Origin: Pseudomonadota bacterium
Lineage (GTDB): Bacteria > Pseudomonadota > Alphaproteobacteria > Sphingomonadales > Sphingomonadaceae
DNA length: 32,008 nt
Assembly (NCBI GenBank): GCA_023436615.1
Contig: JAEZIO010000057.1
Span: 1 to 32,008, forward strand
Direction: 5' to 3'
The notes under the pieces are model-generated. The model had not been told where the DNA came from, did not search any database, and worked only from the letters and a program-made list of their open reading frames with translations. Positions 14,442 through 20,767 of the stretch are shown here, one piece after another; within the stretch, counting starts at the first letter, position 1; every line of letters begins with the position of its first letter. The position numbers and the translations under genes are program-made.

Positions 14442-14857
14442 GCGGCCTTGTACAGCGCCGCCGACAGCGCCCGCAACGGCAGCAGGATAGCGCCGTGGCG
14501 GCTGCGCCGGCCGCGCGCAGGCGCGAGCACGTCGAAGCCGGGCCATTCCGGCGGATCCTCGCGTTCACCGGCGAGCCAGGAGGCGAGCTGGCCCAGCGCT
14601 TCGCGAACTTCCTCCGCTGATCGGCCGGTCGCGTGCGTTGCGACAATCGCCGCGGATGCCTGCCCGAACGCGCAGGCCTGCACCTTCTGCGACAGCGCCT
14701 CTACGCGGCCATCGGCCAGTTGCACTGACGTCTCGACGAGGCTTCCGCAGGTCGGCGACCGCTCGGACGCTGCGCCGTCGATGCGCTCGAGCTCGACCGG
14801 CTCCGGCAGCGAGGCCGCCAGGCGGAGGATCTGCGTCGTGTAGAGGGGCGCGTTCAT
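14438..14857 (-). CDS. IscU/NifU-N-like iron-sulfur scaffold-type protein
   Basis: A 139-aa protein from ATG 14857, which overlaps the cysS stop by four bases. It has the NifU_N outline: N-terminal MNAPLYTTQILRLAASLPEP, a first cysteine in SPTCGSLVE (about 36), and a second in VQACAFGQASAAIVATHATG (about 64). The third family cysteine is normally found near the C-terminal helix (R/H-x-x-C-x-L); the matching position here reads RRSRHGAILLPLRAL, with glycine. Whether it can hold a cluster is therefore uncertain. It sits between cysS and the kefB-like gene, overlapping both, so translation is probably coupled along the three genes. Confidence 0.85.
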   Translation of the reverse strand: MNAPLYTTQILRLAASLPEPVELERIDGAASERSPTCGSLVETSVQLADGRVEALSQKVQACAFGQASAAIVATHATGRSAEEVREALGQLASWLAGEREDPPEWPGFDVLAPARGRRSRHGAILLPLRALSAALYKAA

Positions 14858-16164
14858 TCCCTGCGCCATGTGGTGCCGGAAGGGCCGTCCTCCAACACTA
14901 TGCCTTCGGCCTTGAGCTCGTCGCGGATGCGGTCGGCGGTAGCGAAGTCGCGGTTGTTCTTGGCTTCGGCGCGCGCGGCAATTCGTGTCTCGATGGCGGT
15001 GTCGTCCGCGCCGCCACGGAACCACTCGTCCGCGCTCTGGCCGAGAAGCCCGAGCAGCGCAGCGCTGGCTTTCATGGTCGCAGGATCACCAATGGCCTGA
15101 AGCCTTGCGATGGCCGCCGGCGTGTTGAGATCGTCCGCGAGCGCTTCGACGACCGCCGCGTCGATTTCACCCGCGTCAGCGTCGCCGCCCGCCCGATACA
15201 GCCGGTCGAGGATCGCCTTCGACTGCTCGACGAGCTTCTCGGTCCACGGCAGCGGCTGGCGGTAATGTGCCGACAACAGCGCCAGGCGCAGCGTCTCGCC
15301 CTTGTGCCCCTGCTCAAGCAGCTCCGCGGGCGTGACGATATTGCCGATGCTCTTCGACATCTTCTCGGCCCCCATGTCGACGAAGCCGTTGTGCACCCAG
15401 TATCGGGCGAGCGCCGCGCCGCCATGTGCACAACGGCTCTGAGCGATTTCGTTCTCGTGGTGCGGGAAAATAAGATCGAGCCCGCCGCCGTGGATGTCGA
15501 TCGTGGTGCCCAAATGGGTCGCGATCATCGCCGAACATTCGAGGTGCCATCCGGGGCGGCCGCGGCCCCAGGGCGAATCCCAACCGATCACGTCCGGCTC
15601 GCTCGGCTTCCACAGCACGAAATCGGCCGGATCGCGCTTGTAGGGCGCAACCTCGACCCGCGCGCCCGCGATCATCTGGTCGCGGTCGCGATGGCTGAGG
15701 ATCCCGTAGGCGGGGTCGGACGTCACGTCGAAGAGGACGTGTCCCTGCGCCGCATAGGCGTTGCCGCTCTCGATCAGCCGCTCGATCATCGCGATCATGG
15801 CTGAGATTTCCTGCGTCGCGTGGGGCGCGATGTCCGGGTCGCGCACGCCAAGAGCGCGCATGTCCTCGAGATAATGCTGCTCGTAGCGTTCGGTGATGAC
15901 CGAAGGCTCGACGCCTTCGGCTTCGGCGGCCGCGATGATCTTGTCATCGACGTCGGTCACGTTGCGCGCATAGACGAGGCTGTCTGGTCCGAACTGGTAG
16001 CGGATCAGCCGCGCGAGCGTGTCGAACACGACCGCCGGGCGGGCATTGCCGATATGGGCGCGGCCGTACACCGTCGGCCCGCACACATACATGGTGATGC
16101 GCTTCGGGTCGGCTGGGACGAAGTCGCGCTTCTCGCGCGTCATTGTGTCGTGGAGGCGGATCAT
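14854..16164 (-). CDS. cysS: Cysteinyl-tRNA synthetase
   Basis: A class I aminoacyl-tRNA synthetase charging tRNA-Cys. ATG 16164 gives 436 aa (MIRLHDTMTREKRDF) and overlaps the cvpA stop by four bases; an upstream extension of the frame lies within cvpA. The first zinc ligand and cysteine-binding Cys28 is in MYVCGPTVYG, the HIGH-like motif is AHIGN (36-40), and the other zinc residues lie in WHLECSAM and FPHHENEIAQS. The KMSKS loop is KMSKSIGN. The C-terminal DALR-like helical part ends in EGIVLEDGPSGTTWRRE. It is a housekeeping gene within the radA-cvpA-cysS-NifU-like-kefB run. Confidence 0.97.
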   Translation of the reverse strand: MIRLHDTMTREKRDFVPADPKRITMYVCGPTVYGRAHIGNARPAVVFDTLARLIRYQFGPDSLVYARNVTDVDDKIIAAAEAEGVEPSVITERYEQHYLEDMRALGVRDPDIAPHATQEISAMIAMIERLIESGNAYAAQGHVLFDVTSDPAYGILSHRDRDQMIAGARVEVAPYKRDPADFVLWKPSEPDVIGWDSPWGRGRPGWHLECSAMIATHLGTTIDIHGGGLDLIFPHHENEIAQSRCAHGGAALARYWVHNGFVDMGAEKMSKSIGNIVTPAELLEQGHKGETLRLALLSAHYRQPLPWTEKLVEQSKAILDRLYRAGGDADAGEIDAAVVEALADDLNTPAAIARLQAIGDPATMKASAALLGLLGQSADEWFRGGADDTAIETRIAARAEAKNNRDFATADRIRDELKAEGIVLEDGPSGTTWRRE

Positions 16165-16676
16165 TGCGCGACCTCTTCGCGGGCGTGGCGGCGCGTCTCG
16201 ACCCAGTCGACGATCGCGCGTCCGCTCGCGTTCAGCAAAGGATAGGTCCGCGAATTGGTCATCCACGTCGGCCGTTCGGCCTCAGGCCCGTAAATCAGGT
16301 CGGTCGCGAGGTTGGCGAACAGGAAGAAGAGCGTCGCGGCAAGCAGCCCCTTCACCACGCCGAAGCCGCCGCCGAGCGCACGGTCGACGGGCCCGAGGAT
16401 CGAGCGCCGCGTCTTGCCGCCGATCGACCGGGCAAGCAGCTTCACGAGGATGAACGTCGGCACGAACAGCAAGGCGAACGCGAGCACCGATGCGCCTTCC
16501 GCCGTGCCGACGCTGCGCGCGAGACCGCCGGAAAGCTGAGTGTGGAACAGCTTGATCATGGCGATCGCGGCGATCCAGGCGAGCAGCGAGATCACTTCGT
16601 AGACGAAGCCGCGGACGAAGCCGACCGCGCCGCCGCCCAGCAGCAACAGGATAACGAAGATGTCGAGCGCGCTCAC
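16161..16676 (-). CDS. cvpA: CvpA family membrane protein
   Basis: A 171-aa inner-membrane protein with four predicted membrane helices in the first 130 residues (for example DIFVILLLLGGGAVGFVRGF and VLAFALLFVPTFILVKLLA). The family motif GPVDRALGGGFGVVKGLL lies near 94-111. E. coli CvpA is needed for colicin V production and bile resistance; its molecular role is unclear. In many proteobacteria cvpA precedes purF, but here purF is about 10 kb away. The GTG 16676 start lacks a strong ribosome site. The gene overlaps cysS by four bases and is separated from the upstream 97-aa gene by 44 bases containing repeat-like sequence. Confidence 0.93.
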   Translation of the reverse strand: MSALDIFVILLLLGGGAVGFVRGFVYEVISLLAWIAAIAMIKLFHTQLSGGLARSVGTAEGASVLAFALLFVPTFILVKLLARSIGGKTRRSILGPVDRALGGGFGVVKGLLAATLFFLFANLATDLIYGPEAERPTWMTNSRTYPLLNASGRAIVDWVETRRHAREEVAQ

Positions 16677-16682
16677 GAGGCT

Positions 16683-16720
16683 GCGGCTAGCGGAGTCCGT
16701 TCGTCATTGCGAGCGGCTAG
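16683..16720. repeat. Short repeat-like segment (direct GCGGCTAG pair around CGTCATTGCGAGCG)
   Basis: The gap between cvpA and the 97-aa gene holds two GCGGCTAG copies (16683-16690 and 16713-16720) flanking CGTCATTGCGAGCG (16702-16715). The latter string resembles the core of a dispersed intergenic palindrome found in many bacterial genomes (CGTCATTGCGAGCG...AGCGAAGCAA). Only a partial match is present, followed by ACCGAAGCGGAGC. It may be the remnant of a small repeat element; a genome-wide count would decide. Confidence 0.35.
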
Positions 16721-17014
16721 CTACCGAAGCGGAGCGCCGCAGGTTTTGTGCCGGCACATTTCCCAATTGAAGAATCCGGTCTTGCACATCTCAATGTGTG
16801 CGCCCCCGTTTTTCAAAAGTCGCTCACCGCAATTCCAGCATCGCAGTCGCCAAAGCAGGACCGCCCAGATGGCAACGAAAATAGCCCAACCGATGAAAGC
16901 CATCTTCGGGCTGAATAACGAGACGCCGATGAACGCAATTGAGGCAGCCAAGATTGTTCGCTGAAGCAGCTTTGAATGACGAACGAACTTTTCCTTGGGT
17001 ATGGCAGACGTCAC
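16721..17014 (-). CDS. 97-aa membrane protein with C-terminal Cys cluster, unknown, low-GC
   Basis: Not recognised. GTG 17014 overlaps the radA stop by four bases (GTGA), which favours a real, coupled gene. Two membrane helices are predicted (about 20-36 ILAASIAFIGVSLF and 39-56 AFIGWAIFVAIWAVLLW). They are followed by a zinc-ribbon-like tail with Cys59-x2-Cys62, Cys77, Cys87 and Cys92 (RCWNCGERL, EMCKTGFFNWEMC, KTCGAPLR). By hand count bases 16741-16980 are about 52% GC, against roughly 65-70% in flanking genes, and the 3' end runs into a repeat-like segment. Together these suggest a later acquisition placed inside the radA-cvpA operon. Confidence 0.65.
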   Translation of the reverse strand: MTSAIPKEKFVRHSKLLQRTILAASIAFIGVSLFSPKMAFIGWAIFVAIWAVLLWRLRCWNCGERLLKNGGAHIEMCKTGFFNWEMCRHKTCGAPLR

Positions 17015-18378
17015 CGCCCCAGCACCTGATCGACCAGCGCGCGGAGGTTGGCGAAATGCGCGAGCGAAATCCCATCAACCGCCTTCACTTCCTTCGGCAC
17101 CCAGGCCTGCTCAAAGCCAAGCTTGGCGGCTTCCTTCAGCCGCAGCGGCGCGTGCGCGACCGGGCGGATCTCGCCCGAAAGCGCGATCTCCCCGAGCACC
17201 ACCGCTTCGCTCGGGATTGGCCGCTCCGACAAAGCGGAAACCAAAGCCGCGGCTACCGCGAGGTCCGCAGCCGGGTCGGTCAGCCGGTAGCCGCCGGCGA
17301 CGTTCAGATAGACTTCGGTCGTACCGAAGCTGAGGCCGCAACGCGCCTCCAGAACCGCGAGGATCATCGCCAGCCGGCCGCTGTCCCAGCCGACCGCCGC
17401 GCGTCGCGGCGTTGCGCCGCTCGCGAGACGAACCGTCAGGGCCTGGATTTCGACGAGCACCGGCCGCGAGCCCTCGAGCGCCGGGAAGACGCTGGTCCCG
17501 CTGACGGGCTCGCCGCGCCGCGTGAGGAACAAGGCGGACGGGTTGGCGACCTCGGCGAGCCCCTGCCCTTCCATCGCGAACACGCCGATCTCGTCGGTGC
17601 CGCCGAAGCGGTTCTTGAGCGCGCGCAGGATGCGATACTGGTGGCTTCGCTCGCCTTCGAAGCTGAGCACCGTGTCGACCATATGTTCGAGCACGCGCGG
17701 GCCGGCGATCGTGCCGTCCTTTGTCACGTGGCCGACGAGGGCGACGGCGCTGCCGCGCTCCTTTGCGAACCGAACCAGTTCCTGCGCCGAAGCGCGCACC
17801 TGGCTGACGGTGCCGGGAGCGCCCTCGATGAGGTCGGAATGCATCGTCTGGATCGAATCGATGACGAGCAGGTCGGGCGCATCACCCTCCCCCAGCGTCG
17901 TCAGCACGTCGCGGACCGAGGTCGCCGCCGCGAGCCGCACCGGCGATTTGCCGAGGCCGAGCCTAAGCGCTCGCAGCCGCACCTGCTCGGCCGATTCCTC
18001 GCCCGAGACATAGACGACGCTGCGCCCGGCGGTGGCGAGCTTCGCTCCGATTTGGAGGAGCAAAGTCGACTTGCCGATCCCGGGATCGCCGCCCACCAGC
18101 ATCGCCGATCCGGGAACGATGCCGCCGCCGATCGCTCGATCGAACTCGGCGACTCCGCTGACGATCCGCTCCGGAAGCGCCGCCGGATGGTCGAGGCCGA
18201 CGAGGTCGATCGTCCGGCCGCCGCCCTGGAGATTGTGCTTCGCGGCGAAGATGCTGGTGACCTCGGCCGCCTCCTGCACGAGTGTGTTCCACTCCGCGCA
18301 ATCGGGGCACTGGCCTTGCCAGCGGCTGCTGACCGAGCCGCAAGCCTGGCACACATATCTGCTCTTCGCCTTCGCCAT
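17011..18378 (-). CDS. radA: DNA repair protein RadA (branch migration ATPase)
   Basis: A RecA-like ATPase processing recombination intermediates. It has 455 aa. An N-terminal zinc finger Cys10-x2-Cys13...Cys24-x2-Cys27 (YVCQACGSVSSRWQGQCPDC) is followed by Walker A GGDPGIGKST (96-105), the Walker B-like LLVIDSIQTM, and the RadA-specific KNRFGGTDEIGVF. A Lon-like C-terminal domain starts around residue 285 (PALEGSRPVLVEIQALTV) and ends ISLAHFANLRALVDQVLGR. It heads the minus-strand run into the 97-aa gene, cvpA and cysS, and is divergent from the MFS gene with 50 bases between them. Confidence 0.97.
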   Translation of the reverse strand: MAKAKSRYVCQACGSVSSRWQGQCPDCAEWNTLVQEAAEVTSIFAAKHNLQGGGRTIDLVGLDHPAALPERIVSGVAEFDRAIGGGIVPGSAMLVGGDPGIGKSTLLLQIGAKLATAGRSVVYVSGEESAEQVRLRALRLGLGKSPVRLAAATSVRDVLTTLGEGDAPDLLVIDSIQTMHSDLIEGAPGTVSQVRASAQELVRFAKERGSAVALVGHVTKDGTIAGPRVLEHMVDTVLSFEGERSHQYRILRALKNRFGGTDEIGVFAMEGQGLAEVANPSALFLTRRGEPVSGTSVFPALEGSRPVLVEIQALTVRLASGATPRRAAVGWDSGRLAMILAVLEARCGLSFGTTEVYLNVAGGYRLTDPAADLAVAAALVSALSERPIPSEAVVLGEIALSGEIRPVAHAPLRLKEAAKLGFEQAWVPKEVKAVDGISLAHFANLRALVDQVLGR

Positions 18379-18428
18379 CGCTTTTCCAGCTTAGCGAATC
18401 CCGATTCCTTGGCTAGGGCCGCGGGCGA

Positions 18429-19706
18429 ATGGGCCTTCTCCCCGAACCGCTGAGGATCCCCGACTTCCGCGCCTTCTGGCTCGCGCGGCTGGCGACGACC
18501 ATAGGCCAGATGGCGATGGTGATCGTCATCGGCTGGCAGGTTTACGACATCGCCCGCCACACGATGCCGATCGACGAGGCGGCATTCCAGCTCGGGCTGA
18601 TCGGGCTGGTGCAGTTCGTGCCCTTGTTCCTGCTGACGCCGGTCAGCGGCTGGGCAGCGGACCGGCTCGACCGAAGGCATATCGCGCGGGCGACGGTGCT
18701 CCTCGAGCTGCTGTGCGCGGCCATCCTGTTGGGCGCGACCTGGAGTGGGCGGATCAGCCTGCCGATCCTGTTCTCGGTTGCGGCGCTGCTCGGCGTCGCG
18801 CGGGCATTCGCTGGCCCCGCCCTCGGAGCGCTCGCGCCCAACCTCGTGCCGCGGAAGCTGCTTCCACGGGCGATCGCGTTGAGCTCGACCGCCTGGCAGT
18901 CGGGCGCGATCGCCGGTCCCGCGATCGGCGGCATTCTCTACGACGTCGTCCCCTACCTGTCCTACGGGTTCAGCGCCGCGCTGTTCGGCTTTTCGTCCGC
19001 CTGCCTGTTCGTGATCGGGCCGATCGCGCGAAGCACGATCGAGCCCGGACGGCCGCTCAAGCGGATGATCGAGGGGCTTCGCTACGTGCGCCGTAACCGG
19101 CTGGTCCTCGGCGCCATCACGCTCGACTTGTTCGCGGTGCTGCTCGGCGGAGTAACGGCGATGCTGCCACTGTACGCGCGCGACATCCTCGAGGTCGGCG
19201 CTCAAGGGTTGGGGCCGCTGCGGGCGGCGCCGGCCGTCGGCGCGACGCTGACCGCGATCTTCTTCTCCTTCCGGCCGTTGAAGACCGACGTGGGGGTCAA
19301 GATGCTGTCGGCGGTCGTCGTGTTCGGCGCTGCGACGGCGGTGTTCGGGGTATCGACCTGGTACCCGCTCTCGCTGGCGATGCTGACCCTGCTCGGGGCG
19401 GCGGACATGTTCTCGGTCTACATCCGCCAGTCGCTGATCCAGCTCCACACGCCGGACGCGATGCGGGGTCGCGTCAGCGCCGCCTCGACGCTGGCGATCT
19501 CGGCTTCGAACGAGCTCGGCGAGACTCGAAGCGGCTTTACCGCCGCGCTGCTCGGCCCGGTCACCGCGACGGTGGCGGGAGGGATCGCCGCGATCGCCGT
19601 GACCCTGATGTGGGCGCGGCTGTTCCCGGAGCTTCGCCGCGCGCGCACCTTCGAGCTACCCGAAGAACCGCCGCCGCAGGACGCGGTGATTGCCGGCGGC
19701 GCATGA
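18429..19706 (+). CDS. MFS transporter, EntS-like (MFS_3)
   Basis: A 425-aa inner-membrane transporter with about 11-12 hydrophobic segments. The N-terminus LRIPDFRAFWLARLATTIGQMAMVIVIGWQVY (split) and the loop GWAADRLDRRHIARA between helices 2 and 3 are typical of the MFS_3/EntS branch. Further family blocks are LAPNLVPRKLLPRAIALSST, LYARDILEVGAQGLGPLRAA and QLHTPDAMRGRVSA. Relatives export siderophores or drugs; the substrate here cannot be read from sequence. cysK follows after 28 bases on the same strand, so both may share a transcript. Confidence 0.92.
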   Translation: MGLLPEPLRIPDFRAFWLARLATTIGQMAMVIVIGWQVYDIARHTMPIDEAAFQLGLIGLVQFVPLFLLTPVSGWAADRLDRRHIARATVLLELLCAAILLGATWSGRISLPILFSVAALLGVARAFAGPALGALAPNLVPRKLLPRAIALSSTAWQSGAIAGPAIGGILYDVVPYLSYGFSAALFGFSSACLFVIGPIARSTIEPGRPLKRMIEGLRYVRRNRLVLGAITLDLFAVLLGGVTAMLPLYARDILEVGAQGLGPLRAAPAVGATLTAIFFSFRPLKTDVGVKMLSAVVVFGAATAVFGVSTWYPLSLAMLTLLGAADMFSVYIRQSLIQLHTPDAMRGRVSAASTLAISASNELGETRSGFTAALLGPVTATVAGGIAAIAVTLMWARLFPELRRARTFELPEEPPPQDAVIAGGA

Positions 19707-19734
19707 CCCTTTTCGCTCGCCCAGGAGACCTTCG

Positions 19735-20664
19735 ATGAAAGCCTCGACGATCCTCGATACGATCGGCAACACGCCGCACATCCGAATCAACCGGCTGTTC
19801 GGTGACGGCGCCGAAGTGTGGATCAAGTCGGAGCGCTCTAACCCCGGCGGCTCGATCAAGGATCGCATCGCGCTGGCGATGGTCGAGGAGGCCGAGCGCT
19901 CCGGCAAGCTCAAACCAGGCGGCACGATCGTCGAGCCGACGTCCGGCAACACGGGCATCGGGCTTGCGATGGTCGCCGCGGTCAAGGGCTACCGGCTGGT
20001 CCTGGTGATGCCCGACAGCATGAGCGTCGAGCGGCGGCGGTTGATGCTCGCCTATGGCGCGACGTTCGACCTCACGCCGCGCGAGAAAGGGATGAAGGGC
20101 GCGATCGCCCGCGCGCAGGAGATCCTCGCCGAGACGCCGGGCTCGTGGATGCCGCAGCAGTTCGACAATCCCGCGAACGTCGAGGTCCACGAGCGCACGA
20201 CGGCGCAGGAGATCCTCGCCGACTTCGGAGACAGCCCGTTCGATGCGGTTATCACCGGAGTCGGCACCGGCGGCCACATCACCGCCGCCGCGCACGTCCT
20301 CAAGAAGGCCTGGCGGGGCCTGAAGGTCTTCGCCGTGGAGCCCGAGCTTTCGCCGGTGATCAGCGGCGGCGAGCCTGGCCCGCACCCGATTCAGGGCATC
20401 GGCGCCGGGTTTATTCCGGCAAACCTCGACGTCGCGGCGATCGACGGGACGATTCAGGTTAGCGCGGACGAGGCAAAGGCGATGGCGCTCCGCGCGGCGC
20501 GCGAGGAAGGCGTGCTGGTCGGCATTTCATCGGGCGCGACGCTGGCCGCAATCGCGAAGAAGCTGCCGGAATTGAGCGACAATCCACGCGTGCTGGGCTT
20601 CAACTACGACACCGGCGAGCGGTACCTGTCCGTACCGGACTTCCTGCCGACCGAAGGCGAATAA
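19735..20664 (+). CDS. cysK: Cysteine synthase A (O-acetylserine sulfhydrylase)
   Basis: Makes cysteine from O-acetylserine and sulfide using pyridoxal phosphate. ATG 19735 is set by AGGAGA nine bases upstream and gives 309 aa (MKASTILDTIGNTPHIRIN). The PLP lysine is Lys42 in NPGGSIKDRIA; the substrate loop PTSGNTGIGLAM lies at about 65-76. The phosphate-binding GVGTGGHITA and the C-terminal GISSGATLAA are intact. The first frame start at 19690 lies inside the MFS gene and is not used. A possible link to the neighbouring transporter is only positional. Confidence 0.97.
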   Translation: MKASTILDTIGNTPHIRINRLFGDGAEVWIKSERSNPGGSIKDRIALAMVEEAERSGKLKPGGTIVEPTSGNTGIGLAMVAAVKGYRLVLVMPDSMSVERRRLMLAYGATFDLTPREKGMKGAIARAQEILAETPGSWMPQQFDNPANVEVHERTTAQEILADFGDSPFDAVITGVGTGGHITAAAHVLKKAWRGLKVFAVEPELSPVISGGEPGPHPIQGIGAGFIPANLDVAAIDGTIQVSADEAKAMALRAAREEGVLVGISSGATLAAIAKKLPELSDNPRVLGFNYDTGERYLSVPDFLPTEGE

Positions 20665-20665
20665 G

Positions 20666-20681
20666 CTAACGCGTTGCTAAC
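20666..20681 (+). promoter_or_regulatory. CTAA-N7-CTAAC element, CtrA-box-like, before the c-di-GMP gene
   Basis: CTAA (20666-20669), seven bases, then CTAAC (20677-20681) in the 103-base gap before the GGDEF-EAL gene. It matches the spacing of the alphaproteobacterial CtrA site TTAA-N7-TTAAC with one T-to-C change in each half. A further GTTAAGG occurs at 20714-20720. CtrA and c-di-GMP signalling are linked in Caulobacter and other alphaproteobacteria, so the position makes sense, but binding is untested. Confidence 0.35.
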
Positions 20682-20767
20682 CCTGTTCGTTGGCCTCGCT
20701 GTTAGGCGTCGCCCGTTAAGGACTCGCTTATGCCGAAGTGGGGAGACCTCCGCGTGGGGTCCTGTGT

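Noticed and set aside
12850..14646. A 598-codon minus-strand frame overlapping the kefB-like gene
   Set aside because: Arg/Pro/Ala-rich, no family motifs, and lies out of frame over a well-supported antiporter; typical shadow frame of GC-rich DNA.
16939..18453. A 504-codon plus-strand frame antisense to radA
   Set aside because: Composition is Arg/Asp/Ala/His-rich without motifs; mirrors radA codon bias on the opposite strand.
17901..19448. A 515-codon minus-strand frame spanning the radA/MFS boundary
   Set aside because: Covers the start of radA in another frame and is antisense to the MFS gene; no recognisable domain.
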